From positions 1 to 9,547 of the forward strand of contig CAYTNN010000175.1 of the NCBI GenBank assembly GCA_964439135.1: DNA of 9,547 nucleotides, read 5' to 3'. Source of the DNA: JAFGPJ01 sp964439135 (GTDB lineage: Bacteria; Planctomycetota; Phycisphaerae; Sedimentisphaerales; Anaerobacaceae). The position numbers and the translations under genes are program-made. The notes below the pieces were generated by a model. It did not search any database and was not told the origin of the DNA. It worked only from the letters and a program-made list of their open reading frames with translations. Numbering within the stretch: the first letter of the stretch is position 1; every line of letters begins with the position of its first letter. This document shows positions 1-5,686 of this stretch, one piece after another.

Positions 1-591
1 GCCGAAAATCTCTTCCGCCCTGGAGAGAGTGACATGCTGGCCTTCGCCGATGAACGCCAGGTTCTGGCCGATGGCGAAGAAGGGCGTGCCATCGCTTAGC
101 TCCATGAAACGGGGATCTTTTCCGCAGACACGGAGGAATCCTTTCCCGGACGAAGATACGCAGTCGAATCGAATGCTTTCCGACTGAATTGTGCCGGTTT
201 TGTCTTTCAGCCGCGCTGTGGCAAAATAAGTTCCTGTCCGTGTCGGAGCAAACCTCGCTTTCCATGTACCGTTGCCGACGGGATAGTACCAATTCGCCCT
301 TTCGCGGCCCTGATTAAGTTTCCGCCTTTCATAATCCTGGCAGTAGAATGCCGGCAGTGTCATTTGCCCGCCGCCCGGCGTCTTCAGCACCACGACCAGA
401 TCAACCTCTTCCGGGTCGAACGGATTATCATATCGCCTGTCCACTCGAATCAGCAGCTCCAGCTTCTCGTATCTGCCCACTTCAACAATCGGCGCCTCGA
501 TACGGATTTTATCTGAATCCTGCCCGGTACAAACAGCGGCAGCGGAAATTATCATCAGAATAATTTGAATCGTCAGCCACAACTTCCTCAC
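1..591 (-). CDS. Secreted DUF5060 domain protein, putative glycoside hydrolase (partial, C-terminus cut by window edge)
   Basis: The gene runs leftward and is open at the left edge, so only the N-terminal ~197 residues are seen. I chose the GTG at 591 because an AAGGAG Shine-Dalgarno (603-598) lies 6 nt upstream. An in-frame ATG at 615 would add 8 residues but has a poor ribosome site. The product opens with a signal peptide (VRKLW, then a hydrophobic stretch ending near SAAAVC). Next comes a beta-rich domain with the DUF5060 pattern: a stretch on diverging EVDLVVVLKTP, then NGTWKARFAPTRTGTYFATA, then GFLRVCGKDPRFMELSDGTPFFAIG, which in this family leads into a TIM-barrel glycosidase domain that is not visible here. 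It follows the GH106-like gene by about 30 nt, probably on the same mRNA. Family members act on exported or periplasmic polysaccharides; the exact substrate is unknown. The family call is firm, the activity is inferred. Confidence 0.82.
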   Translation of the reverse strand, partial: MRKLWLTIQIILMIISAAAVCTGQDSDKIRIEAPIVEVGRYEKLELLIRVDRRYDNPFDPEEVDLVVVLKTPGGGQMTLPAFYCQDYERRKLNQGRERANWYYPVGNGTWKARFAPTRTGTYFATARLKDKTGTIQSESIRFDCVSSSGKGFLRVCGKDPRFMELSDGTPFFAIGQNLAFIGEGQHVTLSRAEEIFG

Positions 592-597
592 AAGATG

Positions 598-603
598 CTC
601 CTT
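598..603 (-). promoter_or_regulatory. Ribosome binding site AAGGAG that decides the GTG start at 591
   Basis: AAGGAG reads 603 to 598 on the minus strand, with a 6-nt spacer to the GTG at 591. It lies between that start and the TAA of the upstream gene (624-622). The alternative ATG at 615 has only a GGAG 12 nt away. Confidence 0.65.
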
Positions 604-621
604 CGTGTTGGTCATGTTCTG

Positions 622-2937
622 TTATTTCTCCAGCCAGAGAAATGCCGGCCCCAGGATTCCGGAAGGTTCCGCCCTGGCCGTACCGCGAGTTCCCCATACG
701 TCCCACGCAAACCGGTTGGCAATAGAGTTGGCTGTGACAAGTACAAGCTCGTTCCGGCCTTCGCCGAGATACTCAGTGACATCGAGTTCGTACGGCGGCC
801 ACAACAGCGTGTCCGCAAGCCGTCCGTTGATGTAGACCTCGACATAATGCTGCACTTGTCCCAGGTCCAGCCATGCCCTTTTGAACCGACCATCAATGTT
901 AAGTTTCCTGCTATAAAGCACGCGTCCGGAATAGAAGCCAAATCCGAGTTCTTCCCATGACCTGAGGCGATCTATCTTAGCCGGCTTGCAAATCAAATCA
1001 ACTGGACCAGACAGGCCGGCTGGGCCGTGATGCGAAAATGTTTCGATGGCAAGGATATTGCTGCCGTCGATAAGCAGGTCCTCCAAATCAATTTGTCCCT
1101 TATCAGAAACCTGGGGACCAAGATTTTTCTCTACCAGTCGGCCGTTGACCCAAACGGCATATTCTCCGGTGACGGGCAGCGGTCTTTTCAAAGCCGCAGT
1201 TCCAGGCGGAAGCACAGCCCGAAGCATGATAGACGATGCATCCGTGAAAAGACCGGCATCGCGAAGGACGTGGATTCTGTCCCATTCGGCATCGGAGTAC
1301 CCGGCTTCCGTCCAGTTCGGGATATTCTTGAACTGGCGTTTTTTGACGCGGAAGACCGGAAGCTGCAAGCTCGTGGCGCCGATAGAGCTTTCCCATTTAT
1401 CATCGAGGCCGGAACCGACAAGTTGTATCTGCCACCCTTCCGACAGATCGATCTTTTCGCCCTGCGGGCGTTCGCAGCTCCAGGCCGACAAATCCATCTT
1501 ATCGGCTGAATAAATCACGCACATCGACTGGTGCGGCCGAAGACGGACTTCCAGGCCGGAATGACCAACAACGCCCGAATAAGATTTCCCGGTATCCATA
1601 TCGACCAGGATCGGCTCGCCCTCACCTGTAAGATTCGCCTGGCCGGCAATGAATTCATCCGAATCGTTGAACAGAAGAAAATAGTCCGCATCATTCGTCC
1701 GGCGGTGCGTTACGCGAAGCGGTTTAAGATTGCCGGAGACGGCGATTTCCGGCCCAAGCTCTTTTTCAAGATAATCGCAGATTCGGCTCGGGTCACCCGG
1801 CAATAATACGAGCCTTCCTTTTCCAACTCTCACGACCTGCCCAATCTCAGGTTTGCCGGAACCGAACCATCTTTGCAGCGTTGCCTGCGGCTGGTTCGGA
1901 TTGATGGGCCATGTCAAACGAGGCAGACGCTCGATCCAGACAACGTCACCGCCCTGCCGCAAAAATCCATCGATGGTCTCAAGAGCCCTGGCTCCGATTG
2001 CCGTTACCGGTGGAACGATCATAACACGAAATTCCTCCGGTCCTATGTAAATCCTGCTCGCCATTGTCCCTGCCTTCACAGAGCTTTCGGCAAGAAGATG
2101 ATCGTCCACAACATCCAGGTCCCAGCGACGGGAGAAGAGACCGTCAATCAGGTCGTTGAAGACTTTGCAAGTCCGGGCGGCATCGGCGTTGCCTTCTGTT
2201 CTGTGCTGCCAGGGCAGAACGTTCTGGCCTTTTCCTCCGACGCTGTCGGCCCACAACGATTCGATTGGATAGAACACCGCGCACGGAGCGACATGCCGGC
2301 CGATGTGATTGAAGTAGCTCAGCCGGGCGCTCAAATCGGCGATCTTTTTGTAGTATTTCCAATAGGGATTGTTGTAGAAGAAGCTCGGGGGACATTCGAC
2401 TCTCGGATTGTCCAGCGTCTGAAAGAAGGCGTGCGGCACGAAACGNNNNNNNNNNNNNNNNNNNNNNNNNNNNNNNNNNNNNNNNNNNNNNNNNNNNNNN
2501 NNNNNNNNNNNNNNNNNNNNNNNNNNNNNNNNNNNNNNNNNNNNNGGGTGCCCGTCCGTCACCCTGCCGCCCGCGCCGCCGCTCGGCCAGTTGTATTCGT
2601 CGTAGAGCCATATCCGCATGTTCAATTTGCGTGCTTCGTCGATTGTCGCGGCCATGGCGCGCCAGTAAGGCTCCTCCAGATATTGCCGGCGATCCATGCC
2701 GAATCGAGGGTGCGGCATCGCGGCGTACACTCCCTTCGAAGCCATCTGCCTTAGCTGCTCGCGGAACTGGTCCGGGTCCAGCGGGCCGTTCCAGAACCAG
2801 AAAGGAACCTGCGTGAAAGCACGGGGAACATTCTCGAAGCTGGCAAGGTTGTCCGAAACCTGCGGCGAGCCGGCGGGATTCATGAACATAAAAACGAGGC
2901 TGATATATGCAAAAATCGTCAATTTAATCTCCACCAA
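622..2937 (-). CDS. GH106-like glycoside hydrolase (putative alpha-L-rhamnosidase), secreted, interrupted by an assembly gap
   Basis: Family 106 enzymes release alpha-linked L-rhamnose from polysaccharides and glycoconjugates. The reading frame gives 771 residues, including 34 unknown ones from the N run. Seen: an N-terminal hydrophobic signal segment (residues ~4-20); PFWFWNG (45-51), HPRFG (76-80) and LYDEYNWPSG (111-120), typical of the first part of the GH106 barrel. After the gap comes PHAFFQTLD...CPPSFFYNNPYW, from the end of the barrel. A long C-terminal part of beta-sandwich, GH2-like sugar-binding type follows (VWVNGRLVEKNLG; VEVYINGRLADTLLWPPYELDVTEYL), ending GILGPAFLWLEK. Family members usually have about 1000 residues or more, so the 100-N gap probably hides several hundred bases of the catalytic barrel, and frame continuity across it is not evidence of intactness. 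The start is uncertain: TTG at 2937 or GTG at 2934, neither with a Shine-Dalgarno. A DUF5060 gene follows closely. The family call is good, rhamnose specificity is inferred. Confidence 0.75.
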   Translation of the reverse strand: MVEIKLTIFAYISLVFMFMNPAGSPQVSDNLASFENVPRAFTQVPFWFWNGPLDPDQFREQLRQMASKGVYAAMPHPRFGMDRRQYLEEPYWRAMAATIDEARKLNMRIWLYDEYNWPSGGAGGRVTDGHXXXXXXXXXXXXXXXXXXXXXXXXXXXXXXXXXXRFVPHAFFQTLDNPRVECPPSFFYNNPYWKYYKKIADLSARLSYFNHIGRHVAPCAVFYPIESLWADSVGGKGQNVLPWQHRTEGNADAARTCKVFNDLIDGLFSRRWDLDVVDDHLLAESSVKAGTMASRIYIGPEEFRVMIVPPVTAIGARALETIDGFLRQGGDVVWIERLPRLTWPINPNQPQATLQRWFGSGKPEIGQVVRVGKGRLVLLPGDPSRICDYLEKELGPEIAVSGNLKPLRVTHRRTNDADYFLLFNDSDEFIAGQANLTGEGEPILVDMDTGKSYSGVVGHSGLEVRLRPHQSMCVIYSADKMDLSAWSCERPQGEKIDLSEGWQIQLVGSGLDDKWESSIGATSLQLPVFRVKKRQFKNIPNWTEAGYSDAEWDRIHVLRDAGLFTDASSIMLRAVLPPGTAALKRPLPVTGEYAVWVNGRLVEKNLGPQVSDKGQIDLEDLLIDGSNILAIETFSHHGPAGLSGPVDLICKPAKIDRLRSWEELGFGFYSGRVLYSRKLNIDGRFKRAWLDLGQVQHYVEVYINGRLADTLLWPPYELDVTEYLGEGRNELVLVTANSIANRFAWDVWGTRGTARAEPSGILGPAFLWLEK
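2446..2545. other. Assembly gap of exactly 100 N
   Basis: The run of 100 N is a conventional scaffold placeholder of unknown true size. It falls inside the GH106-like gene. Both flanks read as parts of the same family in the same frame and direction, which supports the join. The flanking motifs normally lie a few hundred residues apart in the family, so the missing DNA is probably much longer than 100 bases. Confidence 0.97.
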
Positions 2938-3036
2938 TAATACGCAGACAAGAAATCAGATCCGACTGCCGCAACCGAACGTATCTGTCTGGCGACCTTC
3001 ATCTCCATAAAACTAAATCAACTTCACGGCACAGCA

Positions 3037-3065
3037 AGTGTACCAAATCCCAATGCAAATCTCAA
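3037..3065 (-). promoter_or_regulatory. Candidate sigma70-like promoter for the GH106-like/DUF5060 pair
   Basis: On the minus strand a TTGAGA -35 (3065-3060, 5 of 6 consensus) and a TACACT -10 (3042-3037, 4 of 6) are separated by 17 bp. The implied start near 3030 gives a leader of about 90 nt. The -35 overlaps a 12-bp palindrome (3062-3073) and both boxes border AT-rich repeats, so a chance match is possible. Confidence 0.4.
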
Positions 3066-3166
3066 ATATTTGAACACAAATACATATGTACACATCAAGA
3101 AGGTACGCACAGCAAATACTAAAACTCATGTTTTTGAAATGATTGGGAGTGGAATTTGAAATTTGG
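3043..3166. repeat. Degenerate CAAAT-type short repeats in inverted arrangement, with two palindromes
   Basis: The left arm (3043-3072) is a loose tandem of CAAATcc, CAAtg, CAAATct, CAAATat units. The right arm (3141-3166) read on the minus strand gives CCAAATTT, CAAATTC, cactCC, CAATC, so the arms form an imperfect inverted pair about 70 bp apart. Between and beside them are perfect palindromes TCAAATATTTGA (3062-3073) and TACATATGTA (3081-3090). No coding capacity is convincing. The rest of the 360-bp intergenic stretch 2938-3297 holds only the promoter candidates listed and a weak leader hairpin (GCTGcCTG 3232-3239 with CAGCAGC 3248-3254) ahead of the radical SAM gene. Confidence 0.45.
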
Positions 3167-3195
3167 AAAACCACTAAGTTTAAGAGCAAATGCAC

Positions 3196-3223
3196 TTGAA
3201 TTTCAGGCCCTATGTGTTACCAT
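3196..3223 (+). promoter_or_regulatory. Candidate promoter for the radical SAM gene
   Basis: TTGAAT (3196-3201, 4 of 6) and TACCAT (3218-3223, 4 of 6) are 16 bp apart. A TGn extension directly precedes the -10 (TG at 3215-3216). The implied start near 3230 leaves a leader of about 68 nt before the ATG at 3298. Both boxes are weak, and the call rests mainly on spacing and the extended -10. Confidence 0.33.
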
Positions 3224-3297
3224 GCACGCTCGCTGCCTGGATGTATTCAGCAGCAATATTATGAACGAATCGCACATGGGACGGATTCAGAATAAGA

Positions 3298-4143
3298 ATG
3301 GATAAGGATCAGCATATAGTGAAACCTCCTGTACAGATCCGGGTGGAGAATACCTCGCTCTGTAATGCACGATGCACGATCTGTCCGCGAGAGCAGTTGA
3401 GTCGCCCGATGGGTACAATGCCGTTTGAAGATTTCCGGTCGATCGTCGATCAGTTCGACCCATCCACCCTCAATGACCTCCACCTTCAGGGTTTTGGTGA
3501 ACCCCTGCTCGACAAACACTTTGTTCAGAAGATTCGCTACGCCAGAGAGAAGCTGCCCGATACGCGTCTGTTCTTCGTGACCAATGCATCTCTCTTGCAG
3601 GGGGATTTGGCCAGAGACATTATCCGCTCCGGCGTGGACAAGATTAAAGTCAGCTTCTACGGCGTAAGTCCCGCGGAGTATGAGGACATCCACCGGGGAC
3701 TGAAGTACGATCAGACAAGACGGAACATTCTGGACTTTGTTCGACTCAAAAAGGAACTCCGGTCCCGAAAGCCGACCCTTAGTGTCAAGTACATCGGATC
3801 GATTCCGAATTGCGTACGATTCGCGATTCAGTGGATCGGACGCACAAAAGTGGAGTTCAGTCACCTCCATAACTATGGTACCGGGCGATCCTACAATCGA
3901 CAGAAGCAGCATGGCAAGGCCCTCTGTCCCATGGTATCGCGTCCGATCATGCAAATCCTGTGGGACGGGAACGTAGTGCCCTGCTGCTACGATTTCAACG
4001 GCGAGTTCATCATTGGCAATGTGCTTAAGGACGGCGTTAAGGCGGTCTGGGAAAGCGAGCGGTATAAAAAACTGCGCCAACTCAACCGCGAGCACAAGAT
4101 TGCTTCCATCCCCCTATGCGAGAACTGTGACAAGCTCAAGTGA
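3298..4143 (+). CDS. Radical SAM/SPASM domain protein of unknown substrate
   Basis: This 281-residue cytosolic protein would use a [4Fe-4S] cluster to cleave S-adenosylmethionine and start radical chemistry. The cluster motif is CNARCTIC (C22, C26, C29, a CxxxCxxC). GFGEPL (65-70) is the GGE-like SAM-binding motif and VTNAS (94-98) follows on the next strand. A C-terminal SPASM-type part has CPM at 210, CC at 229-230 and CENC at 274-277, enough for one auxiliary cluster. It is shorter than anaerobic sulfatase-maturing enzymes (about 370-410 residues with two auxiliary clusters), so that role is unlikely though the neighbour is a sulfatase. Other options are peptide modification, cofactor synthesis or sugar modification. 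ATG at 3298 is the only reasonable start; upstream ATGs are out of frame or blocked by stops, and no strong Shine-Dalgarno is seen. It stands alone on the plus strand between two minus-strand groups and ends 20 bp from the convergent sulfatase gene. Confidence 0.85.
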   Translation: MDKDQHIVKPPVQIRVENTSLCNARCTICPREQLSRPMGTMPFEDFRSIVDQFDPSTLNDLHLQGFGEPLLDKHFVQKIRYAREKLPDTRLFFVTNASLLQGDLARDIIRSGVDKIKVSFYGVSPAEYEDIHRGLKYDQTRRNILDFVRLKKELRSRKPTLSVKYIGSIPNCVRFAIQWIGRTKVEFSHLHNYGTGRSYNRQKQHGKALCPMVSRPIMQILWDGNVVPCCYDFNGEFIIGNVLKDGVKAVWESERYKKLRQLNREHKIASIPLCENCDKLK

Positions 4144-4163
4144 GCGACCGGAACTCACACAAA

Positions 4164-5639
4164 CTACTTGCCTTCCGCTTGCCATTTTTTCATCAGAGCG
4201 ATGTTTGCTTCGATGCGCCCGGCTTGTTCTATCGATCCGCTGTTTCGCATTCCATCGACATAAACTTTCATGTCACTATCATACATCGCCGCCGGCTCGG
4301 GTTTTTCCGCCCGGTCGTGCGTTTCCCGTATCCACCGATTCAGAATCTCACGCAGTCTTTCCAGCGTCTGCCGATGCGATGTATCCTGCGACAGATTGTG
4401 CAGTTCCCAGGGATCTTGCTGGAGATCATATAACTCTTCTTTCGGCCGCTTCTCGGCAAAAATCAATAACTGGTCCCGATTCAACTTTCCTTCTTTATGC
4501 AGCCGCCGAAGAGCCTTCAAAATTTCCTTCTTGTCCTTGTAGGCACACGGCTGCAGATACGGACGCTCCGGATAAAAGTTGCGGATGTATTTGTATCGAT
4601 CCGTTCGCACACAGCGAATCCGGTCCACCGTCTCATCACATCGGTCCCGCGCAGAGACGATATACTCCCGGTGCTTATAATCCTCTGCCAGAAAATCCCT
4701 GCTCTGCATCCATTTCGGAATCGCTATCCCGGCCAGCGCCAGCGAGGTAGCAGCCAAATCAATATGGATCACCATGTCCTCACGAACCGTCCCCGCCTTC
4801 AAACCGGGGCCTCGCACGATGAGCGGGACACGAATCCCCTCTTCATACAGAAACTGTTTGCCTCTCGCGTGACTGATTCCGTGATCCATAATGAAGAAGA
4901 TGTGAGTATTGTTATATATGCCTTCGGCTTTAAGCTGCTCGACAATTTGCCCTACCTGAATATCCGTGTTCATGACGGCATTGAGATATTGTGCCCAATC
5001 ATCAAGAATTACGGGATCGTCGGGATAATAAGGCGGCAGTTTTACATCCGCCGGATTCATCGGCTTCGGCGTCTTTTTCGTTCGGCCCTTGCCGCCTGCC
5101 AATTGGATCTGAGCAAAAAAAGGCTGCCCCGGCTCGCGGTCCGCCCAATCGGTTCCGTCGTAAACAGCCTTATCAAACTCGAAATTATAATCCGTCTTGC
5201 CCGGCCGCTTGTTCCGATTACCGAGGAATCCGTTGCAGGTATAATACCCCGCCTTTTGAAATAGTTCGGGAACGAGCCGGATGCGTGAAGGCAGGTGAAT
5301 CTTTTCCGTTCCCCGGCCGGAGCGATGATGATGAGCGCCGATACTGGTTTGGTACATCCCGGTAATCAGCGCGGACCGGCACGGCGAGCATACCGGCGCC
5401 GTCACGAACGCCTTATCGAACTTCACGCCTTCGGCCGCCAGCCGATCCACGTTCGGCGTCCGGATACTTGTCTCGCCGTAACAACCGAAATGACATGACA
5501 TATCTTCGACGACAATCCATATAATGTTCGGCTTCTTCCTGCCCTGCCCGTATATGTCACCCGGTTGTACGAACTCCAAAGCGGCGATTCCGAAACCACA
5601 TCCTGCCAAAAACTCACGGCGATTACATTTTGCTTTCAA
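4164..5639 (-). CDS. Tat-exported S1-family sulfatase, Cys-type
   Basis: Formylglycine sulfatases hydrolyse sulfate esters, and in some subfamilies sulfamates. The start is the TTG at 5639: AAGGAGGT (5654-5647) sits 7 nt upstream, giving 491 residues and putting the twin-arginine signal NRREFLAG at residues 6-13. A longer reading from a TTG at 5675 would place the ribosome site inside the gene. Motifs: NIIWIVVEDMS with metal-binding acidic E45/D46; CSPCR (84-88), the CxPxR motif in which C84 becomes formylglycine; GMYQTSIGAHHHRS; MDHG (251-254); GKQFLYEEGIRVPLI with K261; ELYDLQQDPWELHNL near the C-terminus. The HHHRS context recalls heparan N-sulfatase-like members, but specificity cannot be fixed. 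It is probably the last gene of the run with the CocE-like hydrolase (47 nt upstream) and the oxidoreductase. Location is periplasmic or surface. The maturation enzyme is not identified in the window. Confidence 0.93.
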   Translation of the reverse strand: MKAKCNRREFLAGCGFGIAALEFVQPGDIYGQGRKKPNIIWIVVEDMSCHFGCYGETSIRTPNVDRLAAEGVKFDKAFVTAPVCSPCRSALITGMYQTSIGAHHHRSGRGTEKIHLPSRIRLVPELFQKAGYYTCNGFLGNRNKRPGKTDYNFEFDKAVYDGTDWADREPGQPFFAQIQLAGGKGRTKKTPKPMNPADVKLPPYYPDDPVILDDWAQYLNAVMNTDIQVGQIVEQLKAEGIYNNTHIFFIMDHGISHARGKQFLYEEGIRVPLIVRGPGLKAGTVREDMVIHIDLAATSLALAGIAIPKWMQSRDFLAEDYKHREYIVSARDRCDETVDRIRCVRTDRYKYIRNFYPERPYLQPCAYKDKKEILKALRRLHKEGKLNRDQLLIFAEKRPKEELYDLQQDPWELHNLSQDTSHRQTLERLREILNRWIRETHDRAEKPEPAAMYDSDMKVYVDGMRNSGSIEQAGRIEANIALMKKWQAEGK

Positions 5640-5646
5640 AGCGTAT

Positions 5647-5654
5647 ACCTCCTT
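5647..5654 (-). promoter_or_regulatory. Strong ribosome binding site AAGGAGGT for the sulfatase TTG start
   Basis: AAGGAGGT reads 5654 to 5647 on the minus strand, 7 nt before the TTG at 5639. It is the strongest Shine-Dalgarno in the window and compensates for a rare start codon. It settles the start against the longer in-frame reading. Confidence 0.85.
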
Positions 5655-5675
5655 TTGAAAAACCGGTTTTTTCAA
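5655..5675. repeat. Near-perfect palindrome between hydrolase and sulfatase genes
   Basis: GAAAAACCGG is mirrored by CCGGTTTTTTC (5657-5673), with AA/TT continuing outward to 5655 and 5675 and one extra T as a bulge. It lies in the 47-nt gap after the hydrolase stop and ends one base before the sulfatase ribosome site. It could be an operator, an mRNA stem affecting ribosome access, or part of a processing site. On the minus strand no U-run follows it, so it is not a standard terminator. Confidence 0.5.
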
Positions 5676-5686
5676 CTATTATTAAT

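Noticed and set aside
1873..2754. Plus-strand open frame of 293 codons opposite the GH106-like gene
   Set aside because: It runs through the N gap and is the complement of a recognisable glycosidase, with no domain of its own.
2919..3008. A 29-residue minus-strand leader reading frame (MEMKVARQIR...) overlapping the start of the GH106-like gene by 19 nt
   Set aside because: No properly spaced ribosome site for either ATG and no recognisable content. Translational coupling to the SD-less GH106 start is conceivable but unsupported.
3043..3166. CRISPR array
   Set aside because: The units are only 5-7 bp, degenerate and without regular spacers; no cas genes are nearby.
3013..3195. 60-residue Cys-rich minus-strand reading frame in the AT-rich intergenic region
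   Set aside because: It lies across the degenerate repeats, has biased composition from AT-rich DNA and no good ribosome site.
3259..4095. Long minus-strand open frame of 278 codons opposite the radical SAM gene
   Set aside because: It is a shadow of the plus-strand gene, which carries the conserved CxxxCxxC and SPASM cysteines. The antisense product has no recognisable motif.
4140..4158. Hairpin GTGAG...CTCAC between the convergent radical SAM and sulfatase genes as a two-way terminator
   Set aside because: The stem is only 5 bp with a 9-nt loop and no T-run follows on either strand. No terminator can be supported, so read-through of the convergent genes is possible.
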